A DNA stretch of 64,000 bases, taken from positions 1 to 64,000 of the forward strand of contig NZ_JBHSGU010000005.1 of assembly GCF_042652645.1 (NCBI RefSeq), read 5' to 3'. The position numbers were made by a program, and so were the translations under genes. Below, in pieces: positions 8,689 to 18,573 of this stretch. The notes under the pieces are model-generated. The model was given only the letters and a program-made list of their open reading frames with translations, ran no database searches and was not told the origin of the DNA. Each line of letters begins with the position of its first letter. Positions within the stretch are counted from its first letter, which is position 1. This stretch comes from Glaciecola siphonariae. GTDB lineage: Bacteria; Pseudomonadota; Gammaproteobacteria; Enterobacterales; Alteromonadaceae.

Positions 8689-9228
8689 TTATTTTCTAAA
8701 CGGGAAGTTGAATGCAGTTAAAAGTGCATGCGCTTCGTCGTTAGTTTCAGCACTGGTAGTGATAGTAATATCCATACCGCGCACTTTATCCACTTTATCG
8801 AAATCGATTTCAGGGAAGATGATTTGCTCGCGCACACCCATGCTGTAGTTGCCTTTACCGTCAAAAGATTTCGGGTTAAGACCACGGAAGTCACGGATAC
8901 GAGGAAACGTAATAGAAATAAGTCTTTCTAAGAATTCCCACATACGCTCGCCACGTAGGGTTACTTTGCAGCCAATCGGATAACCTTCACGGATTTTAAA
9001 ACCCGCGACAGATTTTCTAGCAACAGTAACAATTGGTTTTTGACCTGCAATGGCAGCCATGTCGGCCTGCGCATTTTCAAGAACTTTCTTGTCAGCAACT
9101 GCTTCACCTAAACCCATGTTTAAGGTGATTTTCTCAATCCGAGGGACTTGCATGACGCTTTTGTACCCGAACTGCTTCGCAAGTTCAGCTACTACTGTTT
9201 CTTTATAGAAATCATGCAGTTTCGCCAT
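8689..9228 (-). CDS. rplE: 50S ribosomal protein L5
   Basis: 179 residues beginning MAKLHDFYKETVVAELAKQF. An in-frame TTG at 9240 is excluded: the sequence it would start contains the GGAGAG box that precedes the ATG at 9228. Signatures KITLNMGLGEAV and RDFRGLNPKSFDGKGNYSMG are present. L5 binds 5S rRNA and P-site tRNA. Confidence 0.97.
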   Translation of the reverse strand: MAKLHDFYKETVVAELAKQFGYKSVMQVPRIEKITLNMGLGEAVADKKVLENAQADMAAIAGQKPIVTVARKSVAGFKIREGYPIGCKVTLRGERMWEFLERLISITFPRIRDFRGLNPKSFDGKGNYSMGVREQIIFPEIDFDKVDKVRGMDITITTSAETNDEAHALLTAFNFPFRK

Positions 9229-9244
9229 CGTACTCTCCAATAAA

Positions 9245-9559
9245 TTAAACTAAGTCGCCGTTTGATTTGAAGAAACGCACTTTTTTGCCATCTTCAAAAC
9301 GGAAACCGACGCGATCTGCTTTACCCGTTGCCGAGTTAACAATCGCTACATTTGAAACGTGAATAGAAGCTTCTTTGTCAATAATGCCGCCAGGCTCGCC
9401 CGCTTGCGGGTTTCCTTTTTGGTGTTTCTTAACAATGTTAACGCCATCTACATAAACGCGGTTAGATTCAGTTACAACACGTAATACTTTGCCGTGCTTT
9501 CCTTTGTCTTTACCCGCTAATACGACTACTTCATCATCACGACGAATTTTATTAGCCAT
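9245..9559 (-). CDS. rplX: 50S ribosomal protein L24
   Basis: 104 residues with the N-terminal KOW motif (DDEVVVLAGKDKGKHGKV). L24 is an assembly initiator at the exit tunnel. It lies 12 bp after rplN and 16 bp before rplE. Confidence 0.98.
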   Translation of the reverse strand: MANKIRRDDEVVVLAGKDKGKHGKVLRVVTESNRVYVDGVNIVKKHQKGNPQAGEPGGIIDKEASIHVSNVAIVNSATGKADRVGFRFEDGKKVRFFKSNGDLV

Positions 9560-9571
9560 TATCGTGACTCC

Positions 9572-9940
9572 TTATAGTACCTCTGGGGCCAATGAAATGA
9601 TTTTCATGAAGTTATCTCCACGAAGCTCACGTGTGACCGGGCCAAAGATACGCGTACCAATAGGTTGCTTGTTTGCATTAAGCAAGACAGCTGCGTTGTT
9701 ATCAAAACGGATAGTTGAACCATCTGCTCTGCGAACGCCTTTCCTAGTACGCACCACCACTGCATTCAGAACGTCACCTTTTTTTACTTTACCGCGTGGA
9801 ATTGCTTCCTTCACAGTAACTTTGATGATGTCACCGATATGTGCATAACGGCGATGCGAGCCACCAAGAACCTTAATACACTGAACCCTGCGAGCTCCCG
9901 AGTTATCGGCAACGTCCAGGTTAGTTTGCATTTGGATCAT
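9572..9940 (-). CDS. rplN: 50S ribosomal protein L14
   Basis: 122 residues starting MIQMQTNLDVADNSGARRVQ. L14 contacts 16S rRNA at an intersubunit bridge. It is the first gene of the cluster here: rpsQ and rpmC, which normally lie just upstream, are missing, so this gene must have its own promoter in the 250 bp before it. Confidence 0.97.
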   Translation of the reverse strand: MIQMQTNLDVADNSGARRVQCIKVLGGSHRRYAHIGDIIKVTVKEAIPRGKVKKGDVLNAVVVRTRKGVRRADGSTIRFDNNAAVLLNANKQPIGTRIFGPVTRELRGDNFMKIISLAPEVL

Positions 9941-10190
9941 TAGTTAGTGCTCCGCTGTTAAATTATGACTCTATCGAGTCGCTAAGCTGCTATAAAATCT
10001 CAAAAAACTGAGAAAAATAGACCATACCCCTACAAAAAGGGCGCGAAACTATAACAGAAAAGACGTGGGACGTGTAGTTTAATTTACGAAAAACAAGATA
10101 TTATTTTATAGCGCTGAAATGCTGTGCGAGAGACAGCCAACTATTTGACTGGGGGAGCTTAGAATACGCAGGTTTGCGCCAAATTGAAAG
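9941..10190 (-). promoter_or_regulatory. spc operon 5' region with putative promoter
   Basis: This gap replaces the usual rpsQ-rplN junction. On the minus strand a TATAGT hexamer (about 10047-10052) is followed by a GC-rich TTCGCGCCC discriminator, as in growth-rate-controlled promoters. The -35 region is poor. A small hairpin, GACTC-TATC-GAGTC (9967-9980), lies shortly before the rplN start. The promoter call is inference from position and the -10 only. Confidence 0.4.
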
Positions 10191-12188
10191 CTAATTACGC
10201 AAGCTAAATGTTTTCATGTTTGTGTTAAGTTGACTGCAACTTGCTGACAGCTCGAATATGGTCGATTCGCTTGCCTGACATGATGATAGAATATTTTTTG
10301 CGCCAACATCAATGTTTTGCGCACTTGCTGACACCTGCAGCACAGCCACGCTTTGCTCTTCGATTGCATCGGCTACTTTTTCTATCGTCATGTTCATAGC
10401 CTCAAGGTTTGTGAATAACGTTTGAACCTTGCTAAGCGCCTCGTCCACACTCTCGGTTGATGAAGCTGTCATCGCAGTGCATCGTTTCATAGAATCCATC
10501 GCTTTGTGCGCGCTCGAAATCAACACCTCAATAACCAAATTAATTTGCTCTGTAGAGTCTTGGGTTCGTTTGGCAAGGTTTCTTACCTCATCGGCAACAA
10601 CAGCAAAGCCCCTTCCTTGTTCACCCGCCCTCGCAGCCTCTATCGCCGCGTTGAGAGCTAAAAGATTTGTTTGTGCTGCAATAGACTCGATTGTTTGAAG
10701 AATCATACCTATATCTTCGGTGTTGTTTGAAACCTCTTGAACCACTTCAAAAGACTGCATAAGTTCGCTATTGAGTAAACTGATACTTTCATGCATTTGC
10801 TTCATGCTTGTCTCGTTTTCTCGCCCAGTCAACGAAATGGCCTCAGTAGAGTGCGCCGCCTGCTGCATATCTTTGCTTACATGCTGACTGCTTTGTGAAA
10901 TCTGCTGCATCGCAGTCGATATTTGCGATGTTTGCATTTGCTGTGACTCTGCTTCGTGCATCGATATTTTTGAACCGTTTGCGACTTGTTCTACTAAACT
11001 TTGGGCGCGCTCGCTTTGGCGAGCTACTTCAACAAAATTCGTATTTATTTCACCAATATGTTTATCTAAAGACCTAATGATGTCAGACAACTCATCGTTT
11101 GAGTCGCAATTGATACCTTGTGTAAAGTCCTTATCGTGCGACACTTTGGCTAAGTAGCTTTTTATTTTGCTTACCCTTGTAGCGATTGACCGCCTCACCA
11201 TTATGCCAAGCCAAACAAGTGGAATGAGGATAGCGGCGTTAACCACAAAAATCATGGTGGTTCGGGACCTAAGCGATGTTAGTTTTTCATCGACTAATTC
11301 TGTGATATGCCTACTGATGCTATCACTGAGTCCTTTAATGTCTTTGATACGCGTTGTACTTAGCTCAAACCAATTGTCTGGTCCTTCAACAAAACCAGGC
11401 TCAGTTACCGAGATTTGTTGCGACACATTGCTAACTTCCTGCCATGAGCGACCTGCTGCCAACGCATTGAAACTTGCTTGAAACTCGTCATTTGCCCAAA
11501 TATAAAAAGCTTGGGCTCGGTTTGACTCATCGCGCAAATATTGCCGCACTGCCGCAAGCTGAACGGGTTTAACTTCTTTGGCTTTGAACGCGCCATTCAA
11601 TGCGCCTCGCACTTGTCCCGCTCGCTCTTTCAACCAAAGCAGTTGTAAATTGCTAGCAAGCATCGAAGTAACCTCACGATCGGCAACTTTAAAAATAAGC
11701 AGCTCAATACTTCTCAATGCTTGTGCATTAAGCGCTGAATAGTATCCAAACGAATCGCTAGCAGGATTAAGATTATCAACGGCTGCTCGAAGTGCGCTTT
11801 TTTTCGACAAGAGCTCAACAACGGGTTGCTTTATATTTTGAAGAAGTGCTTGGTCAATCTGGCTAAATTGCTCGTCGCTAACCGCCAAGAGATTTTCAGC
11901 AGCTGAATCGGCATTGCTTCGAGCGGTGCTTAGGGCATCACGACCAGAAAGACCGCCACTTGCTAAAAAACCCGCTGTTATGCCTCGTTCAACGGCATGA
12001 GAGTGCGCGACGTTATCAAATAAAGTAATGAGAGACACAACATCTCGCGCAAACTCGGCCTGTTTAGCTTGTTGCTGCGAGGCAAACACCAACATGAGGA
12101 CTGCTGCCAATGCAAGCACAGTGGGTCCGATTGAAATAAGGAGAATGGCGTTCGACACCTTCAACGATTTTATACTAACCATACTCAT
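10191..12188 (-). CDS. methyl-accepting chemotaxis protein with NIT sensor domain
   Basis: About 665 residues from the ATG at 12188; a GTG at 12260 would add 24 residues including a second hydrophobic stretch, so the start is uncertain (12182 is also possible). Order: first membrane helix; large periplasmic region resembling the nitrate/nitrite-sensing NIT domain (block HSHAVERGITAGFLASGG); second membrane helix (NAAILIPLVWLGIMV); HAMP; cytoplasmic signalling domain with the conserved hairpin AAQTNLLALNAAIEAARAGE and the GRGFAVVADEVRNLAKRT block. The protein should couple a small-molecule signal to the CheA/CheW array. It sits upstream of rplN with the same orientation, about 250 bp away. Confidence 0.9.
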   Translation of the reverse strand: MSMVSIKSLKVSNAILLISIGPTVLALAAVLMLVFASQQQAKQAEFARDVVSLITLFDNVAHSHAVERGITAGFLASGGLSGRDALSTARSNADSAAENLLAVSDEQFSQIDQALLQNIKQPVVELLSKKSALRAAVDNLNPASDSFGYYSALNAQALRSIELLIFKVADREVTSMLASNLQLLWLKERAGQVRGALNGAFKAKEVKPVQLAAVRQYLRDESNRAQAFYIWANDEFQASFNALAAGRSWQEVSNVSQQISVTEPGFVEGPDNWFELSTTRIKDIKGLSDSISRHITELVDEKLTSLRSRTTMIFVVNAAILIPLVWLGIMVRRSIATRVSKIKSYLAKVSHDKDFTQGINCDSNDELSDIIRSLDKHIGEINTNFVEVARQSERAQSLVEQVANGSKISMHEAESQQMQTSQISTAMQQISQSSQHVSKDMQQAAHSTEAISLTGRENETSMKQMHESISLLNSELMQSFEVVQEVSNNTEDIGMILQTIESIAAQTNLLALNAAIEAARAGEQGRGFAVVADEVRNLAKRTQDSTEQINLVIEVLISSAHKAMDSMKRCTAMTASSTESVDEALSKVQTLFTNLEAMNMTIEKVADAIEEQSVAVLQVSASAQNIDVGAKNILSSCQASESTIFELSASCSQLNTNMKTFSLRN

Positions 12189-12422
12189 TCTCAGAAACCA
12201 ACAGTACAAAAGCGCTAAAAGAAGAATCTTTCGCTTTTGAAAAACAAGGTACACATGCACCCCAACTTAGTCCGGTATCGGCTGAAATATAGATTAGATG
12301 ATTATACTTTGGTTTATTTACCTAGTAGGAACTGCGCTTAGTGATGAAATGAAACGCACTCGCGCATCGTGAAGTATGATTACACAATTAGCTTAGAAAG
12401 CGGATTTATCGTTGCCTGGTCA

Positions 12423-13160
12423 CTAACTTCGCTGCCTTACAATTTCAAACAAACAGATGCCGCTGGCAACAGACACATTCAAGCTTGAGACCTCGCCCGC
12501 CATAGGAAGTTTGACTAACTCATCACAGGTTTCGCGAGTTAGTCTGCGCATGCCTTTACCTTCTGCGCCCATAACCAATGCGATGGCACCGTTTAGTTTG
12601 CAATCGTAAATGACCTGCTCGGCTTCACCGGCTGTACCCACCACCCAAACACCCTCTTGTTGAATATGTTTGAGGGTGCGAGCTAAATTTGTTACCTGAA
12701 TCAAGGGCACGGTTTCCGCTGCGCCTACCGCCACCTTACGAACAACGGGCGTGATTGAAGCAGAGTTATCTTTAGGTACGATTACCGCATGTACCCCAGC
12801 AGCATCTGCATTTCGCAAACAGGCACCTAAATTATGGGGGTCTGTTACGCCGTCTAGCACAAGTAAGAATGGCGTTGGATTACGTTCAATAATAGTGTCT
12901 AAGTCGGCTTCGTTTAACACGCGTGTTGGTTTTGCTCTTGCAACAATGCCCTGATGTTGTTCACCGTTGGTTTTGTCATCTAAGGTTTTACGCTGCACAA
13001 ATTGAACGGCGACGCCCTGCTTGCGAGCCTGCTTGACTACCTCATTCATGCGCGCATCATCACGCCCTTTAGCTACCATGATATCGAGAATACGCTCGGG
13101 CTCATTGGAGAGTATCGACGCAATTGCATGCAAACCATAAATCATTTCTTGCTGAGCCAA
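12423..13160 (-). CDS. rlmB: 23S rRNA (guanosine(2251)-2'-O)-methyltransferase
   Basis: 245 residues of the SPOUT/TrmH family. The N-terminal substrate-binding domain (about 1-75) is followed by the knotted domain with LDGVTDPHNLGACLRNADAAG, VMGAEGKGMRRLTR and LPMAGEVSSLNVSVASGICL, the three classic motifs. The likely start is TTG: it has a GGAG box 6-7 nt upstream, whereas the ATG five codons later (MIYGLHA) has none. It is 9 bp downstream of rnr and probably co-transcribed, the same pairing as in E. coli. Confidence 0.95.
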   Translation of the reverse strand: MAQQEMIYGLHAIASILSNEPERILDIMVAKGRDDARMNEVVKQARKQGVAVQFVQRKTLDDKTNGEQHQGIVARAKPTRVLNEADLDTIIERNPTPFLLVLDGVTDPHNLGACLRNADAAGVHAVIVPKDNSASITPVVRKVAVGAAETVPLIQVTNLARTLKHIQQEGVWVVGTAGEAEQVIYDCKLNGAIALVMGAEGKGMRRLTRETCDELVKLPMAGEVSSLNVSVASGICLFEIVRQRS

Positions 13161-13169
13161 TGTTATCTC

Positions 13170-15593
13170 CTAACGTTTGGGCTTATTGCGCGAACTTTTA
13201 TTGCGCTTAGATGCAGGTCCAGACTTACGCTTGCTCGATGGTTTGGAGCCTTTACCCGAGCTATCTTTGCCGCTGCTTGCGTTTGTTTGCGCTTTGCCGG
13301 GCTTCATTGGCTTGTCTTTGGCACCGCTACCTGATTTATTACCGCCTTTGCCTGGCTTGGTAGATTTACTCGCGCCCTTACCTTTTCTTTTGCTCGTTTT
13401 TAACTGCCGTGAAATGGCTGGCAAGCCGTCGATGATTAAATCTATTTTACGCTCATCCAAATTGACCGCAGCCACTTTTACTTTCAAGGGATCGCCGAGA
13501 CGATAACTTATGCCGTGATTTTCGCCTACTAAGCACTGCTTAAGCTCATCATAGTGATAATAATCTGAGGCAAGAGAGGTTATGTGCACCAGTCCGTCGA
13601 TATGATAATCACTGATCCGCACAAACAAACCAAAGTTTGTAACCGAGGCCACTACGCCCTCAAATACATCACCCACATGCTCTTGCATAAACTCGCATTT
13701 TAACCAGTCGGCTACATCGCGAGTAGCATCATCTGCACGACGCTCGGTAGTCGAACACTGTTCGCCTAACTGCGTAATCTCATCTTCGCTATAAAACTTA
13801 GCCCCTTTACATGCCTTATCGTTATTGTTTTTGTTAAGTATCGCTTTAATTACGCGATGCACAATTAAGTCGGGGTAGCGACGTATAGGTGAAGTAAAAT
13901 GCGCATAGGCCTCGAGCGCCAAACCAAAATGACCCACGTTTGCTCCGTCATATACCGCCTGTTTCATGGAGCGAAGCAGCATAGTTTGAATGAGCTCTTT
14001 GTCTATGCGATTGGCGGTTTTGCTGATTATGCGCGTAAAATCATGCGGGCTCGGCTCTTCAGAGGCGGTAAACTCAACACCAATTTCACGCAAGTAATTT
14101 CTAAAACTTAGCAGGCGGTCTGCATCGGGCTTGTCATGTACTCGGAACAAGGTTTCAGCTTTGTTCTTCTCAATGTACTGCGCGGCACACACATTTGCCA
14201 TGATCATGCATTCTTCAATGATTTTGTGAGCATCATTTCTTACTAATGGCACAATATGCTCAATCTTGCGTTGTGCATTAAACACAAACTTCGTTTCTTG
14301 AGTTTCAAATTCAATGGCACCACGCCCTGTGCGCGCAAGCTTTAGAGCGCCGTATAAGTCATTTAGATGATGCAGCTCTGGCACGCGCTCTTGATACCGC
14401 TCAATTAGGTCTTCGTCGCCCTGCAAAATTTGCCAGACTTTTGTATAAGTAAAGCGCGCATGCGAGCGCATTACCGCTTCATAAAACTGATAATCCTGCA
14501 GCTTTCCGCGGGCATCAATTGTCATTTCGCAAACCATGCACAAGCGGTCTACCTCGGGATTTAATGAACACAATCCGTTGGAAAGTTTTTCAGGCAACAT
14601 GGGAATAACCTGCTCAGGAAAGTACACTGAGTTGCCACGATTTTGGGCTTCGGTATCAAGTGCTGTGCCGGTACGCACGTAAGAACTAACATCTGCTATC
14701 GCCACCCACAACTGCCATCCACCTTGCGGTAATGGTTCACAGTATACGGCGTCGTCAAAGTCTCGGGCGTCTTCACCGTCTATCGTAACTAGCGGCAATT
14801 GACGCAGGTCGATTCGGCCCTTTTTAGCATCCTCAGGGACTTCTTCAGTGAGACTTTCCACCGATTTGAGAACACCAGAGGGCCACTGATGCGGTATATC
14901 AAAGTTACGCAGGGCTGTCTCAATCTCCATACCAGGCGCCATGTGCTCACCAAGTACTTCTGTGATTTTACCGATAGCGCTCACGCGGCGTCGTGGTCGC
15001 TGTATTATCTCAACCACCACAACATTACCCTGACGGGCATCCATATTATGCTCGTCAGCTATCATGATTTCATGACAAATGCGGTTATCGTCGGGTATTA
15101 CCATGCCTAGGCCGTTTTCGGTGTAGTATCGACCTACAATCGGGTCTACGCGTGGTTCGATAACGCGGTTGACTCTAAATTCAGTGCGGCCTCTGCGGTC
15201 TTGGCCGTCAACCGTACCCTCAACCATATCACCATGCATCACAGTGGCCATCTGGTGAATGGGGATAAAAAAGTCTTTTTCGGTAAGAGAGTGCTTTAAA
15301 AAGCCAAAGCCGTCTCTATGCCCAATCACTCTTCCGCGTATCAGTTCGGCCTGTTTTTGTACTTCGTATTTTTTATCACGGTTGAAGGCAATTTGCCCCT
15401 CTCGCTCCATCGCTCGCAATCGGCGCTGGATACCAACTCGGCTATCTTCATCTTTTGCTTTAACGATTTGGCAAATGTCTAAAAACGACAAAGCCTCACC
15501 CTGCGCCTTTAAAATACTCAGTAAGTATTCGCGGCTGGCCACAGGATTTTCATATTTTTCTTGTTCACGCGCAAAATGCGGGTCTTTACTCAT
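13170..15593 (-). CDS. rnr: ribonuclease R
   Basis: 807 residues. Order: N-terminal helix-turn-helix and cold-shock domains (about 20-230), RNB catalytic domain (about 260-585) with the metal-binding DIDGEDARDFDDAV-type block (here TIDGEDARDFDDAVY) and the HFTSPIRRYPDLIVHR signature, then an S1 domain (about 640-725). The last 80 residues are a Lys/Ser/Gly-rich basic tail, as in E. coli RNase R, where it binds structured RNA and ribosomes. It degrades structured RNA 3'-5'. The start MSKDPHFAREQEKYENPVAS aligns with the E. coli protein. Confidence 0.97.
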   Translation of the reverse strand: MSKDPHFAREQEKYENPVASREYLLSILKAQGEALSFLDICQIVKAKDEDSRVGIQRRLRAMEREGQIAFNRDKKYEVQKQAELIRGRVIGHRDGFGFLKHSLTEKDFFIPIHQMATVMHGDMVEGTVDGQDRRGRTEFRVNRVIEPRVDPIVGRYYTENGLGMVIPDDNRICHEIMIADEHNMDARQGNVVVVEIIQRPRRRVSAIGKITEVLGEHMAPGMEIETALRNFDIPHQWPSGVLKSVESLTEEVPEDAKKGRIDLRQLPLVTIDGEDARDFDDAVYCEPLPQGGWQLWVAIADVSSYVRTGTALDTEAQNRGNSVYFPEQVIPMLPEKLSNGLCSLNPEVDRLCMVCEMTIDARGKLQDYQFYEAVMRSHARFTYTKVWQILQGDEDLIERYQERVPELHHLNDLYGALKLARTGRGAIEFETQETKFVFNAQRKIEHIVPLVRNDAHKIIEECMIMANVCAAQYIEKNKAETLFRVHDKPDADRLLSFRNYLREIGVEFTASEEPSPHDFTRIISKTANRIDKELIQTMLLRSMKQAVYDGANVGHFGLALEAYAHFTSPIRRYPDLIVHRVIKAILNKNNNDKACKGAKFYSEDEITQLGEQCSTTERRADDATRDVADWLKCEFMQEHVGDVFEGVVASVTNFGLFVRISDYHIDGLVHITSLASDYYHYDELKQCLVGENHGISYRLGDPLKVKVAAVNLDERKIDLIIDGLPAISRQLKTSKRKGKGASKSTKPGKGGNKSGSGAKDKPMKPGKAQTNASSGKDSSGKGSKPSSKRKSGPASKRNKSSRNKPKR

Positions 15594-15872
15594 TCAATAA
15601 TTTCAGTTTTTTGCTTTATTTGAGCGCATAGTATAACAGTTCCGTGGCGATAAAGAATGTCTCGCCTTAATCGAGCCGAAAGAGGCTCAAACATGCGCTT
15701 GGCGTTTTTAAATACCATGCGCTTAAGGAAAATATAGCTCTGGATAATAAATAGCGGTATGTTTTGACGTCACCAACGTAACCGCTAATACTATTGACGT
15801 GCCTACAAATAGTCCGCATACAAGGCGCCACTAAAGCCACTTGCATTAAATATGGAAAAAAGGACCTTTGAA

Positions 15873-17393
15873 ATGACCTTGCCATTTACCTCCAATCTTA
15901 ATAAAAAAATGCGCTATGCAGCCAAATTGATGGCATACTTTTTGTTCGCTTTACTGTGTTTGCAGTACTCTGCGGTGGCCTTTAGTGATGACCTTGCCAA
16001 GGTAAAAAACGATTCTGAAGATACATTAAATGACCGCAAATCTAGTGCCGATGCAAACCTTCCTTTATCACTTTCAGATGGCGATCGCCTGATTTTTATT
16101 GGGGACTCAATCACCCACGGCGGTAGCTATCATGTGAACCTTGCGCTGTTTTATGCGCTGCGTTTTACAGATGTTGAACTGAGCTTTATTAATGCGGGGA
16201 TTTCTGGCGATACCGCGAGCGGGACCAATGCTCGCTACAGCAGAGATATCGCCATACATTCACCAAGCGATGCAACGATTATGCTCGGTATGAACGATGT
16301 AAACAGAGAGCTCTACTCACCTCGCAATAATGCCCTTACCGGGGATGCCAAACAGGCTCTTATTGAGCGCCGCCGTGATACTAGAGCCGACTATTTGGCG
16401 AATATGAAATCCTTAATTCAGCAACTGCAAGATGACGAGGTGGACATCACCATTTTTACACCCTCTATTTACGACCAAACTGCGGTTCTTGCGCGCGAGA
16501 ATATGCTGGGAGTAAATGATGAGTTGGCGGTTTACGGACAAATCCTGAGCGAGTACGCACGTGAGGAAAATATTGGCATTATTGATTTTCAAGTGCCCAT
16601 GCAGATGATCAATGAGGTCTATCAGTACGAGCAGCCAGATTTTAGCGTAGTAGGTAGCGACCGAATTCATCCGGGTCCTGCTGGACACTTCGTCATGTTC
16701 TACAGCATCTTACACGAGAATTTTACTCGCCAAAACATCGCAGATATAGCCATAAATGCGGCGCAATCGTCTTACAATCTGAGCGGCTGTAATGATAAAA
16801 ATATTGAACAAATCAGCCCAACCGCCATTGAATTCAGCTGCCGCTTAAATGGTCTTCCCTTTCCAGTCAGTAGCGAGCAACAAGACGCTCTCAATTGGGT
16901 GCCTTTTACCCAAGATTTTAATCAGTTAAATTTAAGAGTTAGGGGTTTGGAGGTTGGTGAGTATTCACTGACTATTGATTATATTAATATTGATTCACTT
17001 GATCACAAAGCATTAGCGCAAGGTGTAAATCTTGCGTCTTACACCAACACGCCAATGTATAAACAGGCCCTAGCGGTAAAGGCAGTTAATGACCAAAGAG
17101 CTTATGCTGAACGACAGCTTCGAGACATTTTACAAGTGGAATTTAGTATGCTCGACCCTTACCCGGAACGAGACCGTTCAAGCGCGCAAGCCATTAAGGA
17201 AACCCTTGATATGCATGTAGAAAAAAGTAAGGGTAAGCCGTGGTACGACTACCTAAAAAATCAAGCGAAAAACTACATCGAGAATGCCCACAAAGCGCCC
17301 GCGCTACGAGCAAAGGCCGCCGAGCTAAATACGCAGCTCTACCGCGTAAACAAGCCCGCGGCAATGAAGGTGAGCATTAGTAAGGTAAAATAG
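15873..17393 (+). CDS. exported SGNH/GDSL-family hydrolase
   Basis: 506 residues from the ATG at 15873, chosen over 15852 because an AAGGA box lies 8 nt before it. A signal peptide follows (about residues 1-37). The SGNH blocks are all visible: IFIGDSITHGG (nucleophile Ser), FINAGISGDT, MLGMNDV and SDRIHPGPAGH (Asp/His). The C-terminal half (about 290-506) is a separate region without recognised motifs. Relatives act on ester bonds in polysaccharides or acyl groups; the substrate here cannot be told. It converges with ilvE, 18 bp away. Confidence 0.85.
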   Translation: MTLPFTSNLNKKMRYAAKLMAYFLFALLCLQYSAVAFSDDLAKVKNDSEDTLNDRKSSADANLPLSLSDGDRLIFIGDSITHGGSYHVNLALFYALRFTDVELSFINAGISGDTASGTNARYSRDIAIHSPSDATIMLGMNDVNRELYSPRNNALTGDAKQALIERRRDTRADYLANMKSLIQQLQDDEVDITIFTPSIYDQTAVLARENMLGVNDELAVYGQILSEYAREENIGIIDFQVPMQMINEVYQYEQPDFSVVGSDRIHPGPAGHFVMFYSILHENFTRQNIADIAINAAQSSYNLSGCNDKNIEQISPTAIEFSCRLNGLPFPVSSEQQDALNWVPFTQDFNQLNLRVRGLEVGEYSLTIDYINIDSLDHKALAQGVNLASYTNTPMYKQALAVKAVNDQRAYAERQLRDILQVEFSMLDPYPERDRSSAQAIKETLDMHVEKSKGKPWYDYLKNQAKNYIENAHKAPALRAKAAELNTQLYRVNKPAAMKVSISKVK

Positions 17394-17411
17394 GCCTTAT
17401 ATCTTTGAGCG

Positions 17412-18410
17412 CTAATTAACTTTGGTAAGCCAAGCGTGGGTGTCTTCAGCTTGCCCCCATTGAATTTTGTTTAGCGCAGAGCGAAGCTTAGCGGTTGTTG
17501 CTCCCATTTCACCACTGCCTACCAACCGTTCTTTACCCTCATGGATGAGCGTACCAACGGGGGTAAGAACAGCAGCAGTTCCCGACAAAGCGGCTTCAGT
17601 GCCCGGTTTAGCGGCTCGCTCAAGCAGTTCATCGACCGAAATTTCGCGCTCACTTACCGTCATGCCCAAATCGCTTGCCAAGGTTAAAATAGAAGAGCGG
17701 GTTACCCCATGCAAAAATGTGCTGTCTAACTGTTTAGTAATAATCTCGTTGCCGTCAATTAATACAAAGTTAGCGGCTCCTGTTTCTTGTACATCACCAC
17801 CCGGACAAAACAGTATCTGGTCGGCATTGGCGCTTTCACGTGCCTCCAAAATAGGTCCTAGCGCGCTCGCATAATTACCACCACTTTTTATCATGCCCAT
17901 ATGCGGTGCGCAGCGCATGCCGTTGTCGGCTAACAATAATCGAAGCGGTTTAGCACCACCTGCAAAATAATCACCCACCGGCGATAACAACACATATAGC
18001 AAAGACGTTGCAGAGGGGGCTGCGGCCTTACCGATAGAAGGTTCAATGCCAATGTGCGTTGGTCGAATATACATGGAGCCAGGCGGTGCTGGCACCTCAT
18101 CAGCATATTTTTTCACTACATCTAGAATCATGGATTCGAGCTGTTTGCCGTCTACTTTTGGCAAATTAAGTAAGCGACTGCTTTGAGCCATGCGCTTAAT
18201 ATTTTGGTCCATCCTGAAAATATTGATGCTGCCGTCGTCATGCTTAAATGCTTTAAGCCCTTCAAAGCAGGTGCTTGAATAATGAAGAACATGCGCTCCC
18301 GGGTGCATTTGAAGAGAGCTCGCACTAACAAATTCTGCTTTGCTCCATGCGCCATTTTCGAATTTAGCGAGCGCCATTTCTGGCATAAATACCGTTCCAA
18401 ATGCAGCCAT
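17412..18410 (-). CDS. ilvE: branched-chain amino acid aminotransferase
   Basis: About 332 residues, PLP fold type IV. The PLP lysine is in MGMIKSGGNYAS, and the cofactor-binding CPGGDVQETGAANFVLIDGNE block is typical of the longer, eukaryote-like BCAT class. It performs the last step of Leu, Ile and Val synthesis (2-oxoacid plus glutamate). A GTG at 18428 is in frame, but a GGAG box lies between it and the ATG at 18410, so the ATG is preferred. Confidence 0.93.
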   Translation of the reverse strand: MAAFGTVFMPEMALAKFENGAWSKAEFVSASSLQMHPGAHVLHYSSTCFEGLKAFKHDDGSINIFRMDQNIKRMAQSSRLLNLPKVDGKQLESMILDVVKKYADEVPAPPGSMYIRPTHIGIEPSIGKAAAPSATSLLYVLLSPVGDYFAGGAKPLRLLLADNGMRCAPHMGMIKSGGNYASALGPILEARESANADQILFCPGGDVQETGAANFVLIDGNEIITKQLDSTFLHGVTRSSILTLASDLGMTVSEREISVDELLERAAKPGTEAALSGTAAVLTPVGTLIHEGKERLVGSGEMGATTAKLRSALNKIQWGQAEDTHAWLTKVN

Positions 18411-18573
18411 TACTTTGCTTATCTCCACAATATAGTCGCTTACGATGGGTCGTAAACTATGTTTTAGCTAATAGACGAAATTCTATTCTATTGATGTAGA
18501 TAAACACCAGCGATTCGTGAAAATAAATTGTTTCACTGCTCGGGTCTGTTGATCTTTGTCACATGTGGCCGGC

